A DNA stretch of 64,000 nt from Maritimibacter sp. 55A14 (GCF_003122205.1 NZ_QEYE01000010.1:95334-159333), one strand, 5' to 3'. Numbered from the stretch's first letter, positions 9,356 through 18,162 are shown. Notes: generated from the sequence alone by a model not told the origin. Numbers and translations are program-made.

Positions 9356-9523
9356 ATGGCTTTGAGTTCGCATGTGCAGGAACTCCGGAAGAAACACGAA
9401 ACCCTCTCCAAACGCGTGGAAGAAGCGCAACGAAGTCCCGGTGCGGACGATCTGCGGATCTCCGAACTGAAAAAGCAGAAGCTGCGGCTCAAGGAAGAAA
9501 TCGAGCGGCTCTCGCACGCATAA
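9356..9523 (+). CDS. YdcH family protein (DUF465)
   Basis: A 55-residue all-helical protein with the DUF465 pattern: MALSSHVQELRKKHETLSKRVEEA ... ISELKKQKLRLKEEIERL. It probably forms a helical hairpin or coiled coil. Its role is not established. The ATG at 9356 has a strong ribosome-binding site (GAGAGGAGGA). It stands alone, with its own 100-base upstream region after the methyltransferase gene. Confidence 0.85.
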   Translation: MALSSHVQELRKKHETLSKRVEEAQRSPGADDLRISELKKQKLRLKEEIERLSHA

Positions 9524-9591
9524 CCCGTTGAAACGACTGGGCGGCAGCGCGCCGTTGCGCGCGCCGCCGTTTGCGTCGGCTGGCCGTACCG

Positions 9592-10530
9592 TCAGGCCGG
9601 GGGATCGACGATAGTCCGGCCCCGGCGAAATTCCTCCAGACTTTTCACTTCCGACAGAAGCCAGTCGCGGAACCGCGCGACCTGGGGGCGGTCCCGTGCG
9701 GTCTCGGGGCAGATGAAACGGTATTGCCCGGCCAGGGTCAGGCCCAGCGGGAAGGGGGCGACCAGCAGGCCCTCACGCAGCGCGCCTTCGGCGAGCGAGA
9801 TCCGGCCCAGCACCGCACCGCCGCCGGCCAGCGCCGCGTCGATCGCGTGGTCGGCCTGCGAAAAGCGCGGCCCGCCTTCGGGTGGCGGCGCCAGTCTGGC
9901 GGCGCGGAACCAGGCCGGCCAGTCGCTGCGCGGACGCAGGAACGCGGTATCGTCCTGGTGCAGAAGCGGTACGCGGCGCAGGTCGTCGGCGGTCTGAACC
10001 TTTGCCGCAAGCGCGGGCGAGAGCATCGGCATCGCCCATTCGCCGATGAGCGGGACCGCCGCGAGCCCGGCCTCGTCGGCACCGGTGCCGAAACGGATAG
10101 CGACATCCACCTCGTCGCGGTCGAAATCCAGCAGCCGCAGGCTGGCGGTGAAGCGCAATTCGATGTCCGGATGCGCCTGCACGAAGGCGAAAAGCCGCGG
10201 CGCCAGCCATTTCGCGGTGAAGGCCGGGCCGGCGGTGACGGTCAGCCGGCGCGTCTCGCCCAGCCGCCGCGCGCCACGCCAGGCAGCCAGCAGGGCGGCG
10301 AAGCCCTCCGCCGCGCCGGGCGCCAGCACGCGGCCCGCTTCGGTCAGTTCTACGGCGCGGTTGAGGCGGCGGAAGACCGGTTGTCCCAGATGCTCTTCCA
10401 GCGACTTGATCTGGAAACTCAGGGCCGCAGGGGTGACGCCCAGTTCCTCGGCGGCCTTGGCGAAACTCATGTGTCGCGCGGCGGCATCAAAGGCGCGCAA
10501 GGCGGTCAGCGGCGGCAGGCGGTCATCCAT
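9592..10530 (-). CDS. LysR-type transcriptional regulator, GcvA-like
   Basis: A 312-residue DNA-binding regulator. The winged helix-turn-helix occupies about residues 5-65 (LTALRAFDAAARHMSFAKAA ... TPAALSFQIKSLEEHLG), and a periplasmic-binding-protein-like effector domain follows. LPPLTALRAFDAAARH is typical of the GcvA branch. The effector is unknown. The start is the ATG at 10530, although the frame is open 50 codons further upstream across the intergenic region. It is divergent from a tiny ORF at 10641, and the 110 bases between them carry palindromes and direct repeats that look like LysR operators, which suggests autoregulation and control of the small gene. Confidence 0.9.
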   Translation of the reverse strand: MDDRLPPLTALRAFDAAARHMSFAKAAEELGVTPAALSFQIKSLEEHLGQPVFRRLNRAVELTEAGRVLAPGAAEGFAALLAAWRGARRLGETRRLTVTAGPAFTAKWLAPRLFAFVQAHPDIELRFTASLRLLDFDRDEVDVAIRFGTGADEAGLAAVPLIGEWAMPMLSPALAAKVQTADDLRRVPLLHQDDTAFLRPRSDWPAWFRAARLAPPPEGGPRFSQADHAIDAALAGGGAVLGRISLAEGALREGLLVAPFPLGLTLAGQYRFICPETARDRPQVARFRDWLLSEVKSLEEFRRGRTIVDPPA

Positions 10531-10552
10531 ATCAGACAAGTAACACTTAACC

Positions 10553-10605
10553 GAATATCTGGAAAGTCTCGTTTGTAAACGAGTATCTGGTGCTTCATTT
10601 ATGAA
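10553..10605. promoter_or_regulatory. Operator-like cluster of palindromes between the LysR gene and a small divergent ORF
   Basis: Two near-identical direct repeats, GAATATCTGG (10553-10562) and GAGTATCTGG (10581-10590), bracket a perfect palindrome CTCGTTT-GT-AAACGAG (10568-10583). A second perfect palindrome, TTCATTTATGAA, lies at 10594-10605. The cluster sits between the two divergent starts (10530 and 10641), where LysR regulators normally bind. Binding is inferred. Confidence 0.55.
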
Positions 10606-10640
10606 TGAGTTCAGAAATTCATATCCGAAAGGACGCCGCC

Positions 10641-10793
10641 ATGCATGGTGCAACCGCCAATCCCGCAACCCGGTCCGCAATCGCGGAGGCGCATCAGGCG
10701 CGGGCGCGGGCGTTTCGCGCGATCCTCGCCCGGCTTATCCGCCCCGCCCGCCCTGATGCCGTCGCGACGGGCTGCCGGACCTGCCCGGCCTGA
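10641..10793 (+). CDS. Small Arg/Ala-rich protein divergent from the LysR gene
   Basis: A possible 50-residue protein: MHGATANPATRSAIAEAHQ, then ARARAFRAILARLIRP, and a short tail ending CRTCPA. The middle can form a basic amphipathic helix. I do not recognise a family. Support for coding: ATG at 10641 with AAAGGA 7 bases upstream, a divergent position next to a LysR regulator with operator-like sequence between, and a strong hairpin terminator just after the stop. An upstream in-frame start at 10605 would add 12 residues but lacks a ribosome-binding site. In bacteria the small partner of such a pair is usually the regulator's target; that is an inference. Confidence 0.5.
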   Translation: MHGATANPATRSAIAEAHQARARAFRAILARLIRPARPDAVATGCRTCPA

Positions 10794-10800
10794 CCGCGAA

Positions 10801-10830
10801 GAAAGGGCCGGCGCAGGCACCGGCCCTTTC
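10801..10830. terminator. Bidirectional hairpin terminator between the small ORF and phaB
   Basis: A perfect 11-bp stem GAAAGGGCCGG / CCGGCCCTTTC with an 8-base loop, placed between two convergent genes. The A/T ends of the stem could give a short U-tract in either direction. Confidence 0.75.
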
Positions 10831-10851
10831 CGAAAGGCGCCGAACCAGGTG

Positions 10852-11574
10852 TCAGGCGAAGAACTGCGCGCCGTTGGCGGAGATTGTTGAGCCGTTGATG
10901 AAGCTTGCGTCGTCGGCGGCGAGGAAGGTCACGCAGCGGGCGATCTCGTCGGCCTCGCCGAGGCGGCCGGCGGGGATCATCCCGATGATCGCCTCGCGCA
11001 CCTTCTCGGGCACCGCCATGACCATTTCCGTGGCGATGTAGCCCGGACAGATCGCGTTGGCGGTGATGCCCTTGGCCGCGCCCTCCTGCGCCAGGCTCCT
11101 GACGATGCCCAGGTCGCCGGCCTTGGTGGCGGCATAGTTGGTCTGGCCGAACTGGCCCTTCTGCCCGTTGATCGACGAGATCACGATGACCCGGCCAAAG
11201 CCGCGGTCGCGCATGCCGGGCCAGACCGGGTGGACGGTGTTGAAGACGCCGGTGAGGTTGGTGTCGACCACCTCCTGCCATTGCTGGGGGGTCATCTTGT
11301 GGAACGGTGCGTCGCGGGTGATGCCGGCATTGGCGACCACCACTTCGACCGGGCCCAAATCGGCCTCGACCCTGGCGATGCCGGCCTTGCTGTCCTCGTA
11401 GTCGCCGACATTCCACTTGTAGGTCTTGATGCCGGTCTCCTCGGTGAATTTCGCGGCGGCCTCGTCATTGCCGGCATAGCTGGCGGCCACGCTGTAGCCC
11501 GCGGCCTGCAACGCCTTGGAAATCGCCGCGCCGATGCCGCGCGTGCCCCCGGTGACCAGTGCAACACGTCCCAT
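10852..11574 (-). CDS. phaB: Acetoacetyl-CoA reductase PhaB/PhbB
   Basis: PhaB reduces acetoacetyl-CoA with NADPH to (R)-3-hydroxybutyryl-CoA, the monomer for polyhydroxybutyrate and also an intermediate feeding the ethylmalonyl-CoA pathway. The 240-residue short-chain dehydrogenase has the cofactor loop TGGTRGIG, NAGITRD, and the catalytic Ser-Tyr-Lys set in VISSINGQKGQFGQTNYAATKAG (Ser, Tyr and Lys all present). FNTVHPVWPGMRDRGFGR and ANGAQFF are typical of PhaB. It lies downstream of phaA on the same strand, but a terminator-like hairpin separates the two. Confidence 0.95.
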   Translation of the reverse strand: MGRVALVTGGTRGIGAAISKALQAAGYSVAASYAGNDEAAAKFTEETGIKTYKWNVGDYEDSKAGIARVEADLGPVEVVVANAGITRDAPFHKMTPQQWQEVVDTNLTGVFNTVHPVWPGMRDRGFGRVIVISSINGQKGQFGQTNYAATKAGDLGIVRSLAQEGAAKGITANAICPGYIATEMVMAVPEKVREAIIGMIPAGRLGEADEIARCVTFLAADDASFINGSTISANGAQFFA

Positions 11575-11615
11575 ATCTGTCTCCTCCTCATCGAATTACG
11601 TCTGTCCAGGTGATG

Positions 11616-11640
11616 AAAAAGGCGGGGTCAATGCCCCGCC
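11616..11640 (-). terminator. Rho-independent terminator or attenuator between phaA and phaB
   Basis: Read on the minus strand, GGCGGGG-CATTGA-CCCCGCC (11621-11640) is directly followed by five T residues (11616-11620), a textbook intrinsic terminator placed right after the phaA stop. It would end or attenuate phaA transcripts before phaB. Confidence 0.7.
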
Positions 11641-11649
11641 CCGGTCTCG

Positions 11650-12825
11650 TCAGTCGCGCTCCAGGCACATGGCGACGCCCATGCCGCCGCCGATGCAGAG
11701 CGTGGCGAGGCCCTTCTTCGCGTCCCGCCGCTGCATCTCGAACAAAAGCGTGTTGAGGATGCGTGCGCCGCTGGCGCCGATCGGGTGGCCGATGGCGATC
11801 GCGCCGCCGTTCACGTTCACGATCGAAGGGTCCCAGCCCATGTCCTTGTTGACCGCGCAGGCCTGGGCCGCGAAGGCCTCGTTGGCCTCGACCAGGTCCA
11901 GGTCGTCGACCGTCCAGCCGGCCTTCTCCAGCGCCTTGCGGCTGGCATGGATCGGGCCGACGCCCATGATCGACGGGTCGACCCCGGCCGTGGCGTAGGC
12001 GGCGATGCGCGCCAGCGGGGCGATGCCCCGGCGCTCGGCCTCGGCGGCGCTCATCAGCAGGGCGCCGGCCGCGCCGTCATTGATGCCCGAGGCGTTGGCG
12101 GCGGTGACCGAGCCCTCCTTGTCGAAGGCCGGGCGCAGCTTGGCCATCGCGTCGAGCGTGGCGCCGTGGCGGATATACTCGTCCTGGTCGACCACGATGT
12201 CGCCCTTGCGGGTCTTGACGGTGAAGGCGACGATCTCGTCGGCGAAGCGGCCGGCCTTCTGCGCGGCCTCGGCCCTGTTCTGGCTGGCCACCGCGAATTC
12301 GTCCTGCTGGTCGCGGCCGATCTGCCATTGCCTGGCCACGTTCTCGGCCGTGTTGCCCATGTGATAGCCGTTGAACGCGTCCCACAGCCCGTCCCTGATC
12401 ATCGAGTCGATGAATTTCATGTCGCCCATCTTGTGGCCCGCGCGCAGATTGGCGACATGCGGGCTCAGCGACATGTTCTCCTGCCCGCCGGCGCAGACGA
12501 TATCCGCATCGCCAAGCTGGATGTGCTGCGCGGCGAGCGCGACCGCCCGCAGGCCCGAGCCGCAGACCTGGTTGATGCCCCAGGCCGCGCTCGTCAGAGG
12601 CAGCCCGGCATTTACATGCGCCTGCCGCGCCGGGTTCTGGCCCTGGCCGCCGGTCAGAACCTGGCCCAGGATGGTCTCCGACACTTCGGCCTTGTCGATC
12701 CCCGCACGCTCCACCAGCGCTTCGAGAACCGCCGAGCCCAGATCGTGGGCCGGCGTGTTGGCAAACGAGCCGCTGAAACTGCCCACAGCGGTGCGCGCGG
12801 CCGAGGCGATGACGACATTGGTCAT
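11650..12825 (-). CDS. phaA: Acetyl-CoA C-acetyltransferase PhaA/PhbA (beta-ketothiolase)
   Basis: PhaA condenses two acetyl-CoA to acetoacetyl-CoA for polyhydroxybutyrate synthesis and the ethylmalonyl-CoA route. The 391-residue length is normal. The nucleophilic cysteine is in [11 protein letters not shown], the active-site histidine in [17 protein letters not shown], and the second catalytic cysteine in [15 protein letters not shown]. The first residues ([19 protein letters not shown]) fit biosynthetic thiolases. TGC/GCA-rich DNA 90-130 bases upstream may be a regulatory site. Confidence 0.96.
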   Translation of the reverse strand: MTNVVIASAARTAVGSFSGSFANTPAHDLGSAVLEALVERAGIDKAEVSETILGQVLTGGQGQNPARQAHVNAGLPLTSAAWGINQVCGSGLRAVALAAQHIQLGDADIVCAGGQENMSLSPHVANLRAGHKMGDMKFIDSMIRDGLWDAFNGYHMGNTAENVARQWQIGRDQQDEFAVASQNRAEAAQKAGRFADEIVAFTVKTRKGDIVVDQDEYIRHGATLDAMAKLRPAFDKEGSVTAANASGINDGAAGALLMSAAEAERRGIAPLARIAAYATAGVDPSIMGVGPIHASRKALEKAGWTVDDLDLVEANEAFAAQACAVNKDMGWDPSIVNVNGGAIAIGHPIGASGARILNTLLFEMQRRDAKKGLATLCIGGGMGVAMCLERD

Positions 12826-12915
12826 GAGGGACTTCCTTTCACATGGCGTTCGGGCGATTCGACTGGGAAAAGGTTACGGTCTGGCGGACCGCATTGAAAC
12901 CGGATCGAAGCGCCG

Positions 12916-12952
12916 TGCATTCTGCGAGTGCATAGAAAGATTTCTGCATTCG
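12916..12952 (-). promoter_or_regulatory. TGC/GCA-rich element upstream of phaA
   Basis: TGC appears at 12916, 12923, 12929 and 12945, within the words GTGCATTCTGCGAGTGCAT and TTTCTGCATTCGCG. PhaR repressors of alphaproteobacteria are known to bind TGC-rich DNA near PHB genes, so this is a candidate PhaR site. It lies 91-127 bases upstream of the phaA start. The rest of the 243-base gap (12826-13068) shows nothing recognisable. Confidence 0.35.
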
Positions 12953-13068
12953 CGAAAGGGTCACGATGTCTCACATGGTCCGTGTGCGGCGCCGGGGCGC
13001 GGCGGCGAGGTGACGTTGTGTCGGCCTCAGGCCCGGAAAGGCGGGCGTTTCGATCCTGCCGCGGCCGG

Positions 13069-13890
13069 TCAGGCGCGCTGTTGCGCCGCCTGTTTCCAGG
13101 GCGGCAGGATCATCGGCGCACCGTGGTGGTAGCCTTGCAGGCAGTCGAAGCCCGCCGCGGCGAGCCAGGCGGATTCGGCCCCCGTCTCGACCGATTCGGC
13201 GACGGTCATCATGTCGAAATGCCGACCGATGGAAACCAGCGCGCTGGCCAGCACCTGATTGTTGGGGTCGCTGTCGATGCCGCGCACGAACTGGCCGTCG
13301 ATCTTGAGAATGTCGAAATAGAAATCCTTGAAGTGACGGAAGGCGGTGAACCCGGCACCGAAATCGTCGAGCGCGAATGTGATGCCGCGGCGCGCCAGCC
13401 CCGCCATGAAGACCGAGACGATGTCGGGCATCACCATGGCCGAGGTTTCGGTGATTTCCAGGATCAGCCGTTCGGCCACCGTGGGGGCGCAGGCCAGGCC
13501 GCGCTCCAGCGTCTCCACCCAGGCGGGATAGCCGATGGAGCGCGCCGACATGTTGATCGAGAGCCGCAGGTCGGGCTGGTCGTGCAGATCCCGCAATCCC
13601 AGCCGAAGCGCGTGGCAGTCGATGATGCGACCCAACTCATGAGTTTCCGCCACGTCCATGAATTGCACGGCGGGGATTACCCGGCCGGTTTCGTCGGTGA
13701 TACGGATCAGGGCCTCATGGAAGGCGGCCCGGTCGGGCTGGCGGGCGAGCACGACGGGCTGATAGGCGAGCATCACGTCCCCGCGGCGCAGCGCCTCCGC
13801 CACCATGCCGATCACGTTGCTGTCGCGCTGGGCCACGGCGGCGGAAAGCGGATCGGGCGATCCGTCGGCGACGTTGCTCTGGCTCATCAT
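13069..13890 (-). CDS. EAL-domain cyclic-di-GMP phosphodiesterase (stand-alone)
   Basis: EAL proteins hydrolyse cyclic-di-GMP to pGpG. The 273-residue protein is essentially one EAL domain with no GGDEF or sensor domain. The catalytic and metal-binding motifs look intact: HEALIRI (the EAL motif), SINMSARS, LILEITET, LDDFGAG and LKIDGQF, plus AESVET before LQGY. The start is taken at the paired ATGs (13890/13887), 9 bases after GGAAGG on the minus strand; the frame is open 77 codons further upstream, with no family similarity there. It is cytoplasmic, with no membrane segment. Divergent from tag. An active enzyme is expected; which process it controls cannot be told. Confidence 0.9.
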   Translation of the reverse strand: MMSQSNVADGSPDPLSAAVAQRDSNVIGMVAEALRRGDVMLAYQPVVLARQPDRAAFHEALIRITDETGRVIPAVQFMDVAETHELGRIIDCHALRLGLRDLHDQPDLRLSINMSARSIGYPAWVETLERGLACAPTVAERLILEITETSAMVMPDIVSVFMAGLARRGITFALDDFGAGFTAFRHFKDFYFDILKIDGQFVRGIDSDPNNQVLASALVSIGRHFDMMTVAESVETGAESAWLAAAGFDCLQGYHHGAPMILPPWKQAAQQRA

Positions 13891-14027
13891 CGATATTCTG
13901 CCTTCCGCTGGGTCCTGGCCCGGTGAGCCTGCATCGGGAAGGCTTAAGACACTGTAAATGTTCCCATTTGGTTCCAATTCGACTAAACTCGCCACGAACC
14001 GGGTAAATTGTTGATATGGAGTGGATA

Positions 14028-14597
14028 ATGTCCGAAAGATGCAGCTGGTGCGGGACTGATCCGCTCTATGTCGCGTATCACGACACGGAATGGGGCGTGC
14101 CCGAACGCGACAGCCGCGCATTGTGGGAAAAGCTGATTCTGGATGGGTTCCAGGCCGGGCTGTCCTGGATCACGATCCTGCGGAAGCGCGAGGCATTCCG
14201 CGCCGCTTTTGACGGGTTCGATCCCGCGCGCGTGGCGCGTTTCGGCGATGCGGACGTGGCGCGGCTGCTGGCCGATCCGGGCATCGTCCGGCACCGCGGC
14301 AAGATCGAGGCCACGATCGGCAACGCCCGCGCCTGGCTGGAGATCGAGGAACGCCAGGGCTTCGACCGGTTCCTGTGGGATTACGTGGACGGAACCCCGG
14401 TGCAGACCCGGCCCGGCTCGATGGCGGAGGTTCCGGCCTTTACGCCGCTTTCCGAGCAGATCTCCAAGGATCTCAAGCGCGCGGGGTTCCGCTTCTGCGG
14501 CCCGACGATCGTCTATGCCTTCATGCAGGCCACCGGCATGGTCAACGACCATGTCGTCACCTGTCCCCGACATGCCGAAGTCGCCGCGATGGCCTGA
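14028..14597 (+). CDS. tag: DNA-3-methyladenine glycosylase I
   Basis: Tag excises 3-methyladenine from alkylated DNA (base-excision repair). At 189 residues it aligns well with E. coli Tag. The zinc ligands fall at the same positions: Cys5, His18, His175 and Cys179 (MSERC, VAYHDTEWG, NDHVVTC). One difference: the catalytic Glu38 of E. coli (LEGQQAGLSW) is Asp39 here (LDGFQAGLSW), a conservative change. The ATG at 14028 has GGAG 6 bases upstream, so I prefer it to the ATG at 14016. A second, zinc-less Tag-like gene lies at 39572. Confidence 0.93.
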   Translation: MSERCSWCGTDPLYVAYHDTEWGVPERDSRALWEKLILDGFQAGLSWITILRKREAFRAAFDGFDPARVARFGDADVARLLADPGIVRHRGKIEATIGNARAWLEIEERQGFDRFLWDYVDGTPVQTRPGSMAEVPAFTPLSEQISKDLKRAGFRFCGPTIVYAFMQATGMVNDHVVTCPRHAEVAAMA

Positions 14598-14606
14598 CCG
14601 GGGCGG

Positions 14607-15539
14607 TCAGCCGCTGAAGCCGGGCGTGCCGCGGTCCTCGGGGTGCCTGACCAGATGCTTGCGCTTGATCGTCTCGGACGTGTCGCGGCTTCCGTCATGG
14701 CTCCAGCCCGGCGGCATGACGCAATACATCAGCCGTTCGCGCCAGGTCAGCCCCGGTTGGATCACGTCGCGGAAGATGCCCACCCATTCGTGGAAGGCCA
14801 CGCGGAGCGGGTTGAACGTGCCCAGGTTGTGAACGAGCCCGTAATCGACCTTCTCGGCCTCGCGCTCGGGCACGAATGTGCCGAAGAGCTTGTCCCAGAC
14901 GATGAACACACCCGCATAATTCGCATCCAGATAGCGCGGGTTGCGCCCGTGATGGACGCGATGATGCGACGGTGTGTTCATCACCGCCTCGAACCAGCGG
15001 GGCAGGCGGCCGATCGCCTCGGTGTGGATCCAGAACTGGTAGATCAGGTTCAGGCCGCCGCAAAAGAGCACCATCGCCGGGTGGAAGCCCAGCAGGATCA
15101 GTGGCGCACGCACGATCATCATGAAGGTGAAGGTCCCGGTCCAGGTCTGCCGGAGCGCGGTGGTCAGGTTGTAGTGCTGCGAGGAGTGGTGATTGACATG
15201 GCTGGCCCAGACCCAGCGGATGCGGTGTCCGAACCGGTGAACCCAGTAATACCGCAGGTCGTCGAGCACGAAGCACAGGACCACGACCCAGAGAGAGTGG
15301 CCCAGATCCAGCGGCGTGAGCGCCCAGAGCGTCATGAAGAACCCGTAGGCGACAAAGCCCAGAAGGATGCCCGAGGTGACGTTGCCCGCCCCCATGAGGA
15401 GCGAGGTCAGCGCGTCGCGCGTCTCGTAGCGCCCGCCGCGGCCCTTGAGCACGATCCACAGAAGTTCCGCCAGGATGGCGACGATGAAGAAGGGCACGGC
15501 GTAGTTGACGATATCGGGATAGGTCATCTGGTCGGTCAT
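14607..15539 (-). CDS. Sterol desaturase / fatty acid hydroxylase family membrane protein
   Basis: A 310-residue integral membrane di-iron oxygenase. Hydrophobic segments are near residues 10-28, 45-70, 75-100 and 135-170. The histidine clusters that bind the two irons are present: HRFGH, HVNHHSSQHYN, and HHRVHHGRNPRYLDANYAG. The last stretch and VWDKLFGTFVPE are typical of the family. Substrates of bacterial members include lipids and carotenoids; here it is unknown. Its start overlaps the stop of the next upstream gene by 4 bases (ATGA). Confidence 0.9.
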   Translation of the reverse strand: MTDQMTYPDIVNYAVPFFIVAILAELLWIVLKGRGGRYETRDALTSLLMGAGNVTSGILLGFVAYGFFMTLWALTPLDLGHSLWVVVLCFVLDDLRYYWVHRFGHRIRWVWASHVNHHSSQHYNLTTALRQTWTGTFTFMMIVRAPLILLGFHPAMVLFCGGLNLIYQFWIHTEAIGRLPRWFEAVMNTPSHHRVHHGRNPRYLDANYAGVFIVWDKLFGTFVPEREAEKVDYGLVHNLGTFNPLRVAFHEWVGIFRDVIQPGLTWRERLMYCVMPPGWSHDGSRDTSETIKRKHLVRHPEDRGTPGFSG

Positions 15540-15940
15540 GCGGCGGCCCCATCGGCGGCGGCGCTCCAGCGGGCGCGGGACTCGGATGCGGCCAGACGCA
15601 CATGCAGGCGGGGCGCGGCGAAATCGGGAAACCGGAAGATCAGGCCATCCTTGTCTTCGGTGATCCGGGCGCCGGCCAGAGGTCGCGCCGTGGTGTCGAT
15701 GCCGATGGTCCAGGCCAGCCCCGGCCCGCTGCGCGCCAGGACCAGCGCCGCGCGGGCATCGTCGGAAAGCTGCACGTCCCGCACGCTATCCTCATCCTCC
15801 GGATACTGGCGCAGCCAGGCGGCCCTGGCGGCGGCCGCGTCCCGGAAGACGCGCGGCCGCGACAGGCCCATCAGATGGGTCAGAATGACGATGCCGGAGA
15901 TGCCCAGCACCACCAATGGTATCAGCACATGGAGCGGCAT
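15536..15940 (-). CDS. Hypothetical membrane-anchored protein upstream of the sterol desaturase-like gene
   Basis: A 134-residue protein with one N-terminal membrane helix (MPLHVLIPLVVLGISGIVIL) and a soluble domain with no motif I know. It overlaps the desaturase-like gene by 4 bases and is probably translated with it. A short 63-base gap separates it from tlpA upstream, so all three may form one transcript. Function unknown. Confidence 0.75.
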   Translation of the reverse strand: MPLHVLIPLVVLGISGIVILTHLMGLSRPRVFRDAAAARAAWLRQYPEDEDSVRDVQLSDDARAALVLARSGPGLAWTIGIDTTARPLAGARITEDKDGLIFRFPDFAAPRLHVRLAASESRARWSAAADGAAA

Positions 15941-16003
15941 GGCCGAATTTACTCATAGCCTGCCGGCGCGGACAAGACTGACCCTGCGTCGCGTGGTTTC
16001 CGG

Positions 16004-16561
16004 TCAGCTTCCCGCGGTGAGCGCGCCGATGATGGCGCGCGCGCTGTCGCTGTGCCAGTCGGCATCGCCCATGGCGCGGGCGATCTCCTGACCCTCGGGG
16101 TTCAGGATCATGGTGATTGGCAGGCCGAGCACCGACATCTCGCGCGCGAGCTGCTGTTTGGGGTCGAGATAGATGGTCAGGTTCTCCACACCCACCTCGT
16201 CGAAGAACTTGCGGATGCCGGTCAGCGAATTGCGTCCCGTGGCGACGATCACGACCTGGAAATCCTCGCTGCCGAATTCCGCCTCCAACGCGTCGAGGGT
16301 GGGCATTTCCTTGCGGCAGGGGGCGCACCATGTGGCCCAGAAATTCAGCACCACATGCTTGCCCCGGAAATCGGCGAGCGTGTGCGTCCCGCCTTCGGCA
16401 TCGGTGAACTCGGCCTGCGAGACCTCGCGCGGCGCCTCGTGGAAGGAAAGCTTCTTCATGTCGCCTTCGCGCAGGGCTTCCAGCGCGGCGGTATCGGCCG
16501 CGGCGGTATTTGCACCGAATGCCAGAGCGACGTATAGGACGGCGAGGCGGAACCAACTCAT
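16004..16561 (-). CDS. tlpA: TlpA-family thiol:disulfide oxidoreductase
   Basis: A 185-residue periplasmic thioredoxin-like reductase. A signal sequence ([20 protein letters not shown]) is followed by the thioredoxin fold with the active site [12 protein letters not shown] (CxxC) and a cis-proline segment near LPITMIL. TlpA-type proteins reduce periplasmic disulfides, for example in cytochrome maturation or copper-centre assembly. The frame runs 65 codons further upstream into argH, but the ATG at 16561 gives the signal peptide. Divergent from argH, with only 33 bases between the starts. Confidence 0.9.
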   Translation of the reverse strand: MSWFRLAVLYVALAFGANTAAADTAALEALREGDMKKLSFHEAPREVSQAEFTDAEGGTHTLADFRGKHVVLNFWATWCAPCRKEMPTLDALEAEFGSEDFQVVIVATGRNSLTGIRKFFDEVGVENLTIYLDPKQQLAREMSVLGLPITMILNPEGQEIARAMGDADWHSDSARAIIGALTAGS

Positions 16562-16594
16562 TTTTTCGCGTCTCCTTTGCGAGGACAGCAGGCT

Positions 16595-17989
16595 ATGACA
16601 GACGACACGGCATCGAACGCAATGTGGGGCGGGCGCTTCGCGTCCGGGCCGGATGCGATCATGGAGGCGATCAACGCCTCGATCGGCTTCGACAGGCGGC
16701 TCGCCCGGCAGGACATCGAAGGCTCCCGCGCCCACGCGCAGATGCTCGGCGCTCAAGCTATCGTGGATAGTGACGATGTCGAGGCCATTCGCAAAGGGCT
16801 CCTCACGGTCTTGTCAGAAATCGAGGCTGGAACATTTCAGTTTTCCGCCGCGCTGGAGGACATCCACATGAATGTGGAGGCCCGCCTGAAGGAGATCATC
16901 GGCGCGCCCGCGGGCCGTCTGCACACGGCCCGGTCGCGCAACGATCAGGTGGCCACCGATTTCCGGCTCTGGGTGCGCGAGCAATGCGATGCCGCGGTGA
17001 CGGGGCTGGAGGCGCTGATGCGCGCGCTGCTGGCGCAGGCGGAGGCCGGGGCCGCCTGGGTGATGCCGGGCTTCACGCATCTGCAGACGGCGCAGCCGGT
17101 GACCTGGGGCCATCACATGATGGCCTATGTCGAGATGTTCGGCCGCGACGCCGGGCGCTTCCGCGACGCGCGGTCGCGGATGAACGAATGCCCGCTGGGG
17201 GCTGCGGCGCTGGCGGGCACGTCCTTTCCCATCGACCGGCACGCGACGGCCATCGCGCTGGGCTTCGACCGGCCCTGCGCCAACAGCCTCGACGCCGTGA
17301 GCGACCGGGATTTCGCGCTGGAATTCCTCGCCGCCGCGTCGATCTGCGCCATGCATCTGAGCCGCTTTGCCGAGGAGCTGGTGATCTGGTCCTCGGCGCA
17401 GTTCCGCTTCGTGGTGCTGAGTGACCGGTTCTCCACCGGTTCCTCGATCATGCCGCAAAAGAAGAACCCCGACGCGGCGGAGCTGATCCGCGCCAAGATC
17501 GGGCGTATCTTCGGCGCGAATGTCGCGCTGATGACGGTGATGAAGGGGCTGCCGCTGGCCTATTCCAAGGACATGCAGGAGGACAAGGAACAGGTCTTCG
17601 ATGCCGCCGACAACCTGATGCTGGCGCTGGCGGCGATGGACGGCATGGTGCGCGACATGACCGCGAACCGCCCGGCGCTGGAAGCCGCCGCGGCGAGCGG
17701 ATTTTCCACCGCCACCGACCTGGCCGACTGGCTGGTGCGCGAACTGAACCTGCCTTTCCGCGAGGCGCATCACGTCACCGGCGCGCTGGTCAAACTGGCC
17801 GAGGACAAGGGCTGCGATCTGCCAGATCTGTCGCTGGCGGACATGAAGTCGGGGCATGCGCGCATTGACGCAGGCGTATTCGACGTTCTTGGTGTACATA
17901 ATTCGGTAGCGAGTCGCACGAGTTACGGCGGCACGGCGCCGGATCAGGTTCTGGCGCAGGTGGCGCGGTGGAAGGGGATACTGCGATGA
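16595..17989 (+). CDS. argH: Argininosuccinate lyase
   Basis: ArgH splits argininosuccinate into arginine and fumarate, the last step of arginine synthesis. The 464-residue protein has the superfamily signature [20 protein letters not shown], the N-terminal [24 protein letters not shown] and TSFPIDRHA. The ATG at 16595 follows GAGGA; an earlier in-frame start at 16577 is less likely. The last base triplet overlaps the ATG of a small lipoprotein gene (ATGA), a coupling seen with lysA following. Confidence 0.96.
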   Translation: MTDDTASNAMWGGRFASGPDAIMEAINASIGFDRRLARQDIEGSRAHAQMLGAQAIVDSDDVEAIRKGLLTVLSEIEAGTFQFSAALEDIHMNVEARLKEIIGAPAGRLHTARSRNDQVATDFRLWVREQCDAAVTGLEALMRALLAQAEAGAAWVMPGFTHLQTAQPVTWGHHMMAYVEMFGRDAGRFRDARSRMNECPLGAAALAGTSFPIDRHATAIALGFDRPCANSLDAVSDRDFALEFLAAASICAMHLSRFAEELVIWSSAQFRFVVLSDRFSTGSSIMPQKKNPDAAELIRAKIGRIFGANVALMTVMKGLPLAYSKDMQEDKEQVFDAADNLMLALAAMDGMVRDMTANRPALEAAAASGFSTATDLADWLVRELNLPFREAHHVTGALVKLAEDKGCDLPDLSLADMKSGHARIDAGVFDVLGVHNSVASRTSYGGTAPDQVLAQVARWKGILR

Positions 17990-18162
17990 GATACCTGTTC
18001 GCGGCAGCTTGCCTGCTGTCGCTTGCATCCTGCGGTGTGCCCGGCGAGCCGACGCATCCGGCGACGACCCGGCAGCTCGAGGTCGGCAGCAATAACTCCA
18101 TTGTAATGGATAGCCGGCTCGGCAAGGCGGACGGCAAATACGGCGTCAGCGTCGGTTTCTGA
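17986..18162 (+). CDS. Small lipoprotein between argH and lysA
   Basis: A 58-residue putative lipoprotein: signal peptide [20 protein letters not shown] with lipobox LASC, then about 38 residues without known motif, ending GKYGVSVGF. It overlaps argH by 4 bases. Small lipoproteins are often found next to lysA/dapF-type genes (YifL in enterobacteria has a comparable place), but similarity beyond the lipobox cannot be shown here. Function unknown. Confidence 0.75.
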   Translation: MRYLFAAACLLSLASCGVPGEPTHPATTRQLEVGSNNSIVMDSRLGKADGKYGVSVGF

